NCBI GenBank assembly: GCA_003427395.1
Contig: BFEA01000960.1
Coordinates: 1-33,009, forward strand
Origin: Chara braunii
Taxonomy: Eukaryota; Streptophyta; Charophyceae; Charales; Characeae
DNA length: 33,009 nt
Direction: 5' to 3'
Shown: piece by piece, positions 1 to 9,135 of the stretch
Position numbering within the stretch: the first letter of the stretch is position 1
How the letters are laid out: every line of letters begins with the position of its first letter
Notes under the pieces: model-generated
Database searches by the model: none
Told to the model about the DNA's origin: nothing
What the model saw: the letters and a program-made list of their open reading frames with translations, nothing else
Translations under genes and position numbers: made by a program

Positions 1-263
1 GACCCGGCACTGGACTTGGTTGGGCCATCACCCAAAAAAGCAGCAGCGCTCGCTCTCCTGCACGAGAGAAGCTTCAGATGGACGCGGTGTGGTCCTGACA
101 CAACATGAGCGCCCAATATAGATTGCGTGCCTGACTCCGAGCTCATCCAGGCTGTGGTCAGAACCGGAAAGGACGCCTGCTCCCCACCGTGAGTCCCAAA
201 GCAGCCCCGCGCCCACCAATGGGTCAGGATGTGGGCTTTCAGGAATGCAGCGCCCGGACCCAG
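1..263. other. Unassigned sequence at left edge
   Basis: Mixed-composition DNA with no convincing coding frame, RNA gene or repeat. Short open frames exist on both strands but show no recognisable domain. Confidence 0.4.
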
Positions 264-414
264 CATGGTACGGTCATACCACGGCTAATGCGCCCGATCC
301 CATCCGAACTCGGAAGCCAAGCGCCGCTGGGCCGGAATAGTACTCGGAAGCCAAGCGCCGCTGGGCCCGATCCCATCCGAACTCGGAAGCCAAGCGCCGC
401 TGGGCCGGAATAGT
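264..414 (+). pseudogene. 5S rRNA-derived sequence, truncated and internally duplicated
   Basis: From about 264 the sequence reads like the 5' two-thirds of a 5S rRNA: GGTACGGTCATACCAC, then CCCGATCCCATCCGAACT, then AAGC(G)CCGCTGGGC and GGAATAGTAC, matching helix I/II, loop A and the box A/intermediate-element area. Instead of the box C end (GGATGGGTGACC-like), it jumps back: the ACTCGGAAGCCAAGCGCC segment recurs at 342-367 and again within 368-414, so that segment is present three times. The 3' third is absent, so it cannot make a normal 5S rRNA. It may be a 5S pseudogene or the head of a 5S-derived SINE; no SINE body was recognised downstream. Confidence 0.65.
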
Positions 415-430
415 TTCGCTCTTGCCACTT

Positions 431-556
431 GATCTGACGAACTTGAAACACAACCAATCATCCCTTGCTGTTGAAAAGGAAGGAGGAAGACAAGATCTGA
501 CAAACTTGAAACACAACCAATCATCCTTCGTTGCTGAGAAGGAAGGAGGAAGACAA
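431..556. repeat. 63-bp tandem duplication (two copies)
   Basis: Copy 1 is 431-493 and copy 2 is 494-556. Both run from GATCTGAC(G/A)AACTTGAAAC to GGAAGGAGGAAGACAA with a few substitutions. They are directly adjacent, and no further copy follows. Confidence 0.85.
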
Positions 557-1040
557 AGGGGTGCACGAGGACAAAGGAGATGAGCAAGGAAAGAAGTTGC
601 GCATGTGCGTAAGCTGGAATCTGACTTGCATATAATGCTATATTCAAACTGTCAGCACGCACCTGTCAAGAAATTCAAAAATACGAACGAGGACCAAGAA
701 AAAAAAAAATTCTTTGGGAAATCCAGCGCGGTCGCTATTCGGCCAAGCAAATCCACATCACCAAGATACAAGGACAACATTCATCTGAAAGCACAAGCAA
801 AAATTAAACATCCACCCCCCTCTACTCTACTTTCACTCAAATTCGTCCCCCATGGCTTACTTCCGACGGTACGTGAAGTTGCGTGGCACTGAACTTGGGC
901 TATAACAAGGGTAGAGGGGGGGGGGGGGGTTGTAAATCACCTAGCATCACAAGGCCGCTTGTTTGACGACGAGTGCGGCCTGCGTGGTGACAACGCAGTC
1001 ACAACGGAACTCCTGGTTCACAGAGTGAGGAAACCTGGGC
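557..1040. other. Non-coding stretch with poly(G) run
   Basis: No coding frame with recognisable similarity. It contains a long G-run near 917-929 and a small hairpin, GGCCGC/GCGGCC, near 953-976. It lies downstream of the decayed gag in gag orientation, where pol or a 3' LTR would be expected, but neither was recognised. Confidence 0.4.
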
Positions 1041-1049
1041 TAAGGTCCC

Positions 1050-1191
1050 ACTAGCAACGAGGATTGGATTGAGTGTTCGAATCTTGATGTGTTTGTGGAC
1101 AGGTGCAGAAAAGCATGCTTTATATGCATTCTTGCATCTCTTCCCAAAACCCATCAATATTCAGGCGCTTCATCCAATCCTCTTTGCTAGC
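1050..1191. repeat. Imperfect inverted repeat at the gag 3' end
   Basis: The plus strand at about 1050-1091 and the minus strand at about 1191-1148 are similar over roughly 42 nt (AG(C)AA.GAGGATTGGAT ... TTGATG.GTTT). Both strands therefore encode related peptides: ASKEDWMKRLNIDGFWEEM on the minus strand and ASNEDWIECSNLDVFVDRC on the plus strand. The minus-strand peptide is shifted out of the main gag frame. This looks like a fold-back duplication of the gag tail. Confidence 0.5.
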
Positions 1192-2332
1192 GGTGTCGAG
1201 CGCATCGGTCCGACACCACTCAGGGGTAGCGCGGGACCCTCTCTTTCCTGCCACAGCCTGAACGTGGCAGGAGGTGGTTGTCGCGCTGCCAATCTTCACT
1301 GGGCCTCCGCTCTTACCCTGCCAGCCTTCCTTTCAATATTCTCCCCGAACTGATCATATATATCTCCATCCATGTTAGAGTAGATCAACCCATTTCTCTC
1401 ATCTTCCCGTCTCGTGTTGCAGAACCGTATGGTGTGACCTTGTTTGTCACAATGCTGACATATGGCAGTCCTCCAATCAAATCGGGTTCTTCCGCCGCCC
1501 TGGCTCCCTTGGCTACCTTGACCACCCTAGCTACCCTGGCCACCCTGATTTCCCTGGCCCTGGCAGCCTTGGTTACCCCATTGACCTCCTCGGCCACCGC
1601 TGTTCCTGCCGCGCCCTCTCCCACCGCCTCTCCCTCCATTCCCTTGGTTCCCCTGGTCTTGATCGCCTCTCCCTCCATTCCCTTGGTTCCCCTGGTCTTG
1701 ATTGCCACCAGCCGCCACACTTCCCTGTGAACTTTGTGTAGGCGTTGGAGGTGGTACCGAGGGTGGAGCCTGGGCGGCGGGGTAGCTTGGAGGCGGCATA
1801 CTTGTTTGAGGCCCGCCGTACGACACTACCTGTCCAGAAGGCGCTGGGCTGCCCCAAGGCACATATGTATTGAATTTGGGCCATGACCACTGTCATAATG
1901 GTGGTGTCGGCGCTTGTGAAGGGCCCGCACTACTTGAGGGGGTCGCCACACTCGAGGGCGCGACTACCACTACTTGGGGCACTTGCCCTTTTCCGGACCC
2001 CTGCCCCCCTTGTGCTAGATTACGCTGCTTGCGCTGCACCTTTGTGAGGTGCATAGGTACCGGCTCCTCTTCCTCCCACCCTTCCTGGGCAGCCTCCTCT
2101 ACCACAGCTTCCTTGGTCTTTCCTTGGACTGTCGTCACCATCTTCCTTTGTATTACCGAGTCTAACTCTGCTAGTACATCGGTGATAATCTTTTTCACTC
2201 ATGGTGTCCCGGACGCTGAGGTGTCCCTCTCTTTCCTTTTCTGCCTTTGTCGACGCACCTGGTGATGTTCGACCTGGTCTAGGCTTCCATCCTCCACCCC
2301 TTTGTCGATGGTAGCCCAGGTGAGTTTCGCGT
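1170..2332 (-). pseudogene. gag: LTR-retrotransposon gag, C-terminal part (broken)
   Basis: Continuation of the gag whose N-terminus is at 12289. In gag order it holds KLTWATIDKGVEDGSLDQ, a basic segment (RRQRQKRKER), an acidic/Ala stretch, a Pro/Gln-rich linker, GNQG/RGG-rich repeats (about 1530-1720) and a perfect CCHC zinc knuckle at 1419-1460 (CQHCDKQGHTIRFC, spacing 2-4-4), the nucleic-acid-binding motif of nucleocapsid. One frame spans the whole piece but is interrupted by TGA 2199-2201, TGA 1893-1895, TAG 1527-1529 and TGA 1296-1298 before the final TGA at 1170-1172. About 386 codons lie here. No protease or reverse transcriptase follows. The element is dead as written. Confidence 0.85.
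2329..2332. repeat. Target-site duplication GCGT, left copy
   Basis: GCGT immediately precedes the TGTCGGCACC end of the insertion; the partner copy is 11778-11781. A fifth matching T (2333 and 11782) makes the length ambiguous between 4 and 5 bp, but 4 bp preserves TG...CA ends. Confidence 0.75.
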
Positions 2333-2360
2333 TGTCGGCACCAATACCCTTACAAGGGTA

Positions 2361-3100
2361 ATTGTGCGTACTTTTGCACCTCGCAGGAGGAGCACTCTTG
2401 ATAAAATTTAAGGAAGTGGCATGCATTCGCTCGATCGCGACTGACTCTTGGAAGTCAGGAAGTGGCGGGCGGACGCTTGGATGAGTCAGAGGGTGTGTGT
2501 ATGGGCGTGCACTTTGTGGGCACACGTTAGTTAAAGTTTTTAACTAGTGTGAACAAACGAACCGCTCGGTGGTCCAAGTTAGAAATAAGCTAGAGGTTTG
2601 GATAGCGTAGCGCGGGCCGCAACTTCGGGCGCACTTACGGGGTCGCCACCGGCGCAAAGTTAGACCGTCGAGGCTATGGCTAGAGGAAAACTTTCGACTA
2701 ACTTGCGGAAGGGCGGCGTTTTGAGGCCGCACCATGTGAAGCATGCAAGTACTACATTTGACTATAAAGGTACCAGCCGTAGGAGCCGTAACAAATTTTA
2801 GCTAGGTACGACGCGTGAATACGGTGCGAGCAAAAGTCGGAGTCTTTCCGACCAAAGACGATAAAAGCACGCTCTTTTCGATGAGTACGGCGGGCTACGA
2901 GAGCCTCGGCCCGTGACCGCGGCATGACGGGGCAGTGCATATGGTGAACTCAGCAATAGCCGTCCTCCAAGCGGACAACATGGCCGTACAGGGCCTTGGG
3001 CTCAAGGGGGCAGACCAAGAGAGGGCATTGGCGCACCCTTGCAGGCCCGGGTAGGCTGTAACAGTCTGCAGTTACTCTTCATATGCAGAACTGCGCCTGC
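2361..3100. other. Left part of insertion, hairpin-dotted, non-coding
   Basis: No supported coding frame. Several short perfect hairpins are visible: CTGACT/AGTCAG (about 2443-2460), TAGTTAAA/TTTAACTA (about 2529-2547), GTCGGA/TCCGAC (about 2836-2852) and GTCC/GGAC (about 2961-2975). Their function is unknown. Confidence 0.45.
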
Positions 3101-3104
3101 TACA

Positions 3105-3410
3105 ACCAGGCTTGGGCTTAGCTCTATTGGTTAGAGCATTTGAATTTCACCACACATATCTTGGAATCGAGACCAGCATGCTGCAGGGATGGAGCGAGGA
3201 GTTCACTAGTGGAGAGAATTGAGTGGTTGAGGGTCCCGTGGGACTATCCCCCTTGGTTTTGCGGGGAGTTCCGACCGCGGGCCCGTAAGGTGGGGCCGAG
3301 GGACGAGTCCCCACGGTTTCCCTCCCCCTACTTCGATTTTTTTCCTAATTTTTCTAAATTTTTTTATTGATTATTATTTTTTTTTTTCTTTTCTTTTCTT
3401 ATTTAAGTCC
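3105..3410 (+). mobile_element. tRNA-headed SINE-like element
   Basis: The segment near 3118-3138, TTAGCTCTATTGGTTAGAGC, is a good tRNA D-arm/box A. GGAATCGAGACC about 30 nt downstream is a box B-like T-arm, giving the spacing of a pol III internal promoter. The body continues for about 200 nt without tRNA similarity and ends in a long T-rich tract (3345-3402). Some plant SINE families end in T-rich tails. The tRNA cloverleaf is not intact, so it is not called as a tRNA gene. Exact ends and flanking duplications are not resolved. Confidence 0.5.
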
Positions 3411-3439
3411 CATTTTGGGACGTGAGCCGGTACCGGTCC

Positions 3440-3775
3440 ATGGACCAGCTGTGAGTGCCAAGAGCTTAGCTCAGTGGTGCACTCATGAACTGTTGAAATA
3501 CAGACCCGCGTTCGAGTCCAGATGATGGAACTTGATAAGTAAAACCCAAAATATTTCTGAGTTACCTCGGCCCGCGACTGTTCCGCGGCCGTTTTCCTTT
3601 GGGACATCCGTTAAAATTGGAACGATACAGAGAAGAGTAGCATGGCTCCTATGCAAGGCTAATAAATACTGATTGATTGGCTGGAGCCATAGGCCTATAG
3701 AATAGTGACCTTTATTTGACACAGCCAGGCCTGTGCAGTTTTATTATTATTGCTTTTTTTTTTTTTTTTAGGGGA
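3440..3775 (+). mobile_element. Chimeric SINE-like element: tRNA-like head plus U6 snRNA
   Basis: The head (about 3455-3525) has box A CTTAGCTCAGTGGTGC and box B CGTTCGAGTCC with tRNA-like spacing. About 60 nt downstream on the same strand a U6 snRNA segment begins. After U6 the unit carries CTGGAGCCATAGGC, a motif also seen near 8922, and ends in a long T-run (3753-3769). The element lies immediately right of another tRNA-headed unit. Template switching during retrotransposition is a known route to tRNA/U6 or SINE/U6 chimeras; that origin is inferred here. Confidence 0.6.
3590..3658 (+). pseudogene. U6 snRNA-derived segment
   Basis: Matches the 5' two-thirds of plant U6: GGGACATCCG(T)TAAAATTGG, then AAAATTGGAACGATACAGAG with the ACAGAGA box, then a TAGCATGG(C) segment with the AGC triad, ending CCT(AT)GCAAGG. 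The usual ATGACACGCAAA continuation with the internal stem-loop is replaced by unrelated sequence. It therefore lacks essential parts and is not a functional spliceosomal U6. The first nucleotides (TTTCCTTTGGGACATCC) resemble a decayed 5' stem-loop. Confidence 0.85.
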
Positions 3776-3839
3776 GGTCCGTAGTATTTGAGACCCTCTT
3801 AGATAGCTTTCCTTCTAGGTACATGTAGACAAATCTCCG

Positions 3840-5680
3840 CCTCGGAGTGTCCGCTGTTTAGGTTGGTAGGGGAGTGTTGGGAGGCAGGGAGAAGAATTGA
3901 GTAGAAAAGGGAGCGGAGGCCAACGGGTTTGAGGTTCACCTCGCTGCTATTGCTGATTCACAGTTTTCGTGGAGGATGCGCTATCTCTCCGCTACGTTGG
4001 TATGATCATGTGTGTGGGGCGTCTGCTGCGGTAATGGCAGCCATAGCTGAGGCCAGATAGCTCCGTTAGCAGCAGCGCCAGACTCGGCACTCAGACCACC
4101 AGGGCTGCGTCAATTTAAAGGAAGAATGAATCTGGGCATACATCTGCTCGAGGTGCATTCCGAAAAAAAGGGGGGGGGTATGCCGGGAGAGCAAGTGAGG
4201 TACAGCATGCTCGTTTCGGAGTGGATTTAAGGAATGGAAAGTGTCCTATAGGAGGTTTGCTGGAGGGCGAATCAAGTGGCAGACTAAATTTGGCGGACTG
4301 GAGAGTGTGTGGAGGAGTAGAGGAAGAACAGAGGCGGCGGAAGTGTCGAGGGGGGGCAGCGAGGAGAAAGGAGGGAGTAAGTTTTGATTATCTCGCTCGT
4401 TTCTTGGTCATTCTGAGCAAACCAGAAATGTAAACTGGGGTTTTTGGATATGGCAAGTCTGTCTGTCGTGTCAGATTTCGGTTTTAATGGATCGTTTGGT
4501 TGCTGTAAGTGTTAAACACTGCTCAGGGGGATGAACCTAGCCACTTTAGAAGAAAGATTCCACCATATTTTTGTAGGCTAGATGAGTAGAAGAACGCGAC
4601 CTTAGCCGTACGCCATCACCCTCGTTTTCTACTAGAAGGGCGTGTTCTCCTTGTAGGACGAGACCCAGTTGCCCAGGCTGGACTGGCTGCTTCTTCTCGG
4701 CAGGTTGCATAAGCTGCTGGTCGCCGTTCACGCCACGTTATAAGAACTGCATGAGCCTGCCAGGAACCTAGGCCGGGGCCACCGGAGAAGGGCATGATGA
4801 AATGGGGCTTTGAAGAGGGAGAGTCGCAACAGCGGTCAACAGGGAGATGGTACGGTAAGATGGTGTAGTGAGTGAGGTCAAGGGGGAGAGTGGTGGAAGA
4901 AAAGGGACGAGGAAGAGAAGGAGAGTCGGGAGGAGAGAAAGAAAAACGGTATAGGTGAACCAAGACGGGAAGTTGGCCAGGTACATTGACTAAAAAGAAG
5001 GAGGTGCGAAAAGCCAGGGGCGAATGGGAAAAACACACGAGTACCCACTGTAACTGAAGGCATATCTTCCCACCCTCAAGTCGGAGTTTCCTACTCATTT
5101 TTCTTTTCTTTTCATCTCGTTCGGGCCGTACTCTACTCAGACATAGCTGAGTTTCGAATTCACCCGGTGTCATAGTCAAAATAGCTGGCTCCCACCTATA
5201 CCGCCATTTGTGTTCACATTCGTAGCCCTTGCCGTTTAGATTGAGGTAGCGGGGGCTCGGAGGAGACCACGGCTGTGGACACTGCCAGGAGGATGGGCTC
5301 AGCCTGGTTTGAGCGGCGAGACCCCGTTCCAAGCTGTTAAGCATAAGTTCGCCTGTTACTGTTATTGAAGTGTCACTGGCAAGCTATTTTTAGGGAGGCC
5401 GACGCTGTTAAGTTTGGCTGTTGCAGACGAGAATTTGTGCATCGTAGTTAGGCCTACAATAGGAGCTAAGATTGGCTAAGCGGTGACCTTGCCAAACCTG
5501 AGTTGCGGTAGCAGGAGGACCGACTGAGTTGCGAGCTTAGCAGAGTCGCTGCAGCAGCTGCCCTTCGGAGGCCTGTGCTGCACGTTCACGAGATGAACAA
5601 CTGCAGATCTGGCCTGGGCCGATTTTGTAGTAGGTGATTGTATACCATAAAGCGCTTAGCCATGCGGGACTACGTGTGAT
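3840..5680. other. Unassigned interior of the insertion
   Basis: No convincing gene. A minus-strand open frame of about 240 codons (5344 to 4616) is low-complexity, Ser/Pro/Leu-rich, and reads through a purine-rich tract (about 4840-4945) on the plus strand. It is treated as fortuitous. Poly(G) runs occur near 4168 and 5685. Confidence 0.4.
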
Positions 5681-5684
5681 CTCC

Positions 5685-7128
5685 GGGGGGGGTAATGTAT
5701 GAAGGTCCTGGTTTACTCGTACCCGGATGCAGCGAGGGCTGATCGCCGTTTTGTGAAGGCTGACCGCGGCAGTTGTTCAACGGGTGTTATAAGACTCGCA
5801 ACTTGCTTCCTGGCCACGACTGGGGAGTCAGCTGTTGCTGAAGGGACTGTGGCTGCTTCCAGGGGTCGGGGCTGCCAACCTGCAGTATCACGGCACCCTA
5901 CAGCACCACTGAGTTCTTTGCTACTGTGTATCTGCTGCCCCATTGGCGCTGCAGTTTGCTGAGTTTGGGCCGGGTTATCCCTGCGACATTGTAAATACCG
6001 CGGGTTGTCAAGTATACACGACAGTGTTGCTTTGGTTATTTCTGTCAAGAGCACTACCGCTGCCGTTGTTATTGGGCACTACGACTGTGCATACAGTACT
6101 TGGTGCGCTGCCTGGCCACTTACTGAGCTCGGAGCTGCGCATGGTTGGACTTTATATTGAGTTACCGGTGCTCTGGTGCACTGCCTTTACAGCGTAAGGC
6201 TCTGTGCAGTGCCACGGCGTCCTACTATTGCTCAGAACGGACTGCAGCCCCGCCCAGTGGTTGTGTCACGACTGCTGTAGCCTCGGCTACTGTTATACAA
6301 GCCTGCGCCTACGGTTGGTGTGCGGCGGTGGCTGTTGATGCTATGCTTTACAGCGGGTACGGTCCGTGACCACTGTTTCGAAAAGACTGGGAACATCGGA
6401 CAGACTGCAGCTATAACACGGTTATAAGTCTGACCAAGTGTGGTCTTGGTTGCTGCTGCAGCAATCCTGCGGGACCAGTACAACTATTTGTCACTAACGG
6501 ATTAAGCTGCCACTGCACACCGGCCAAATGCTGTTGTGAAACAGGGCTCAGACTAAGCGCTGGTGTTGTACTGGGCGCTGCCTTGGGCACAACTGTTGAG
6601 GTCGGCACTGTCCCTCACTGTGGACAGTTGCTGTGTACACCATATGCTGCTGCTGCGGTAATTGCAACGATACCTCTGGGAGGCCATAGCAACGGACTGT
6701 GTGCTGTTGAGGTTATCAGGTTGTGGCAGGCTGCTAATGCAGAGAATGGGTTGCTGCTGAGGGAGGCAGTGCTGACTCGCTGAACATTGCTGTTGTGCAT
6801 CAAGGTTGCGCCAGGCTGTCACAGCCTGTGGCTGAATAGAGCACGGGGGTGGGCTCTATATGAAATACAGCCTTTCCTGGACCAAGTGGCCGCAGTCTTG
6901 AGCACGGTGACTCTGAGGGAGAAGTCTAGACTTAGCAGAGGGGCTGCTGCGACAAGGAGGATTGTCAGGGGGTAATCTGCATCTGACTGTGAACTGAAGG
7001 GTTACTGCGTTCATTGGCCACCATTATGGGACCCTCTAGCGAGTCAAGGCTCGAAGGCCCTCTCACGCGAGTCTGAGAGCACCCATCTGAGAGTCTGACT
7101 TATTTCTTTTTCTGACTTTCTCAGTCTC
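5685..7128 (+). repeat. Trinucleotide-rich, LTR-like segment (plus copy)
   Basis: Begins after a G-run (5685-5692) and is rich in degenerate GCTGTTGCTG-type triplets without a sustained frame. It ends just before the 55-nt conserved block. An inverted counterpart with the same order (G-run, triplet-rich, same block) occupies about 15851-14636 on the minus strand. The final about 100 nt are clearly similar between copies (GGCCCTCTCACGCGAGTCTG, TCTGAGAGTCT). A G-rich polypurine tract followed by TG would suit an LTR start, but the LTR assignment is inferred. Confidence 0.5.
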
Positions 7129-7183
7129 AGTCTAGTCTATTGGTTACGAGAGGAAGGCGGCAGGCGGGATTGCAACCCGTAGG
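7129..7183 (+). repeat. 55-nt leader block, plus copy
   Basis: Identical over 55 nt to the reverse complement of 14581-14635, although both flanks have diverged. It contains TTGGTTACGAGAGGAAGGCG and a hairpin CGGGATTGCAACCCG (stem CGGG/CCCG). It sits where a primer-binding site or packaging signal would lie relative to the upstream LTR-like segment. No tRNA 3' end complementary to it was recognised. Confidence 0.7.
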
Positions 7184-7525
7184 TCCGCATCAAGACCTTG
7201 TGGGAGGTCCACCCACCGATTGCGGGCGCTCTGCCGGAGCCCAGGCGGGGTTCAGGAGGCAGGGAACAGTCAGGTATAACTTTCGTCTGACGCGAGTGAT
7301 CCTTTCCCCTAACTGCATTATTCCTTTGGGTATCTGAAGATAATTACGAGAGGTTATTATTTTTGTTGTTTTCTTATGTATGCCAGGACATGTTTTGCGA
7401 AAGGTTTAAATAAACAGTTATATATGAGAGATCAGATAACTCCTTGAGAGAATTCAGAAAAAAGGTAAAATTAGGAAAGGCGGGAGGAAGGTGTTATGCA
7501 TGCGTTTGACCGGGTCAACCCAAGG

Positions 7526-8735
7526 CTGAGCCCCTCCGAGTGGATGTGGGCTCAATGCTGTGTTTTGTTGAGGTTTGCTGATCTGACTGAATGACTTTTA
7601 TGGTTGGTCCACCCGGGTGGGATAGGATCAGTCGCTGTTTTATTTAAGGGTTTCTGAACAGGAGGATGGGCACCCCGGGTGGGGGAGGCTCAGAACCCTG
7701 ATGTTTAAATTAGTGAATTGTGGTGCATGTTTCTTTTGAGAGAGCAACGGCATAAGACTAAGCGTACCCTAGGGTTAGGGCTGCTTAGCCATGAGCCATG
7801 AACTAAAATGGCAAACCAGAGTATAAAATCTAATATATATACTATTTGAACTTATATTTCTGACAGACCGGGCACCCCGGGTGGGGAAAGCCAGTCAGTA
7901 AGTCAGGTAGAACTCAGGAAGAGGGAAAGAGATAAAGAGTAAAACAAAGGTAACTTGGCAGACTGAACGTACCCTAGGGTTAGGGCGGTTCAGTTGTATG
8001 CTTATAACAACACTAAGGAGCAGAGAGTTAGTATAAATCTGATTTTATTTCCCCTTCTAGACATAAGGCTGAATCGGAAGTTCCACTAATTGGAAAGGTC
8101 TGATTGACTGCGTAACAAGAGAAGGAAAGACATAAAGTCTTTGACAGTATTTGTACCCTATTTTCTGTTGTATGGCTAACTAGGCGTACCCTAGGGTTAG
8201 GGCGGCCTAGCGATAAACCTTTGTCGTTTAATGTAAGTTGGACGTACCCTAGGGTTAGGGCGGTCCAGCGTTTCGGTGTTTATAATTGTTCGGGGACATC
8301 AGGCACACCCTAGGGTTAGGGCAGCCTGATCACATTGCCTTATGTAACTTAAACTGTATGGCTAACTAGGCGTACCCTAGGGTTAGGGCGGCCTAGTATG
8401 CCTTTGTCGCTGATGTGCTGTGGGTTGGACGTACCCTAGGGTGAGGGCGGTCCAACTTTTTTGTCGTTTGTACTTATGTTCAGGCAAGCTAGACCTACCC
8501 CTGGGTAGGGATGGTCTAGAGTGATGCCGTATGTAACTTGTTTAAAGCAGACTGGGCACATCCTAGGGTTAGGGCAGCCCAGTCCTATGCGCTTGTTGTC
8601 AGTTAGGCATATGCCTTATGTGTATAGTTCATGCTATGTTGGGCACACCCTAGGGTTAGGGCAGTCCAAATGTGCGTGTCTTACTTGTGTACCTAGGCAG
8701 GTCAGGCATACCCTAGGGTTAGGGCCTTGTCTGAC
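7526..8735 (+). repeat. Hairpin array 1: fixed inner loop, variable compensating outer stems
   Basis: About 14 hairpins. Ten share the inner sequence GTACCCTAGGGTTAGGGCG or a close variant, itself foldable (CCCTA/TAGGG), enclosed by different outer stems: CTAAGC/GCTTAG (7758-7788), ACTGAAC/GTTCAGT (7962-7994), CTAGGC/GCCTAG (8180-8210), TGGAC/GTCCA (8239-8267), ATCAGGC/GCCTGAT (8298-8330), ACTAGGC/GCCTAGT (8365-8397), GTTGGAC/GTCCAAC (8424-8456), GACTGGGC/GCCCAGTC (8550-8584), TTGGGC/GTCCAA (8639-8669), GGTCAG/CTGACC (8700-8735). One unit has CTAGACC/GGTCTAG with inner TACCC/GGGTA (8489-8519). Three have inner CACCC/GGGTG-type palindromes (7585-7633, 7647-7699, 7860-7898). From 8180 onward most units are spaced 58-67 nt apart. 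A plainer hairpin, TGAGCCC/GGGCTCA, begins the series at about 7526. Confidence 0.9.
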
Positions 8736-8739
8736 CGTA

Positions 8740-9130
8740 TGCCATAGGAAAGGGGGATGTAAAAGGGAATAACGAGGTTTTTGAACGAACTATGAGGTTG
8801 AAAGAAACCAGAGGGTTGGTGAGAGATGTTCGTTGTGATCATTTGTGTGTGTGTTTGCGGGCTCTCACTCTCGGGCATTTTTTGATAGGGTTAGTTGCTT
8901 TAGATGCTCGCTGAGTGCTGGAGCCATAGGCATATAAGATGGATGATGGGAGAGAAGCTTGGGATAAGATAGGACTTGACTCTGCTAGGAGTTAGGATCA
9001 ACGCTAGCTCACGCTCTCATCTAGAGGTCGTGCAGACTATCGCTGATTCTACCTTCCAAGTAAGCGTCAGAAGTTAGTCCCAAGTATAGTTTTGCTTTGT
9101 CTTTCTATTTTCAGCTTTGTATAAATCTTG
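8740..9130. other. Spacer between arrays
   Basis: Non-coding. It contains a TG-repeat (about 8845-8855) and the motif CTGGAGCCATAGGC near 8922, shared with the U6 chimera at about 3680. Nothing else was recognised. Confidence 0.4.
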
Positions 9131-9135
9131 ACAGT

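Noticed and set aside
3110-3200. Functional tRNA gene
   Set aside because: Box A and box B are present, but acceptor and anticodon stems do not form, and the body continues as a SINE-like unit.
4640-5335. 7SL/Alu-like words: CAGCCTGG near 5299 and GGCGAGACCCCGTT near 5313-5326, and an inverted TTGCCCAGGCTGGACTGG near 4670
   Set aside because: Similarity is limited to short end motifs; the rest of an SRP RNA or Alu domain could not be aligned by eye. A covariance search would be needed.
4616-5344. 242-codon open frame on the minus strand
   Set aside because: Low-complexity Ser/Pro/Leu composition produced by a purine-rich tract on the other strand, with no domain.
5699-6975. Chain of plus- and minus-strand frames in the triplet-rich segment
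   Set aside because: Triplet periodicity keeps frames open; encoded residues are low-complexity, and the inverted copy at 14.6-15.8 kb does not conserve a frame.
8180-8735. CRISPR-like appearance: about 31-nt repeats with about 29-nt spacers at a 60-nt period
   Set aside because: Repeat ends are different in every unit and complementary within the unit, spacers share words with one another, no cas genes are present, and the surroundings are eukaryotic retroelement sequence.
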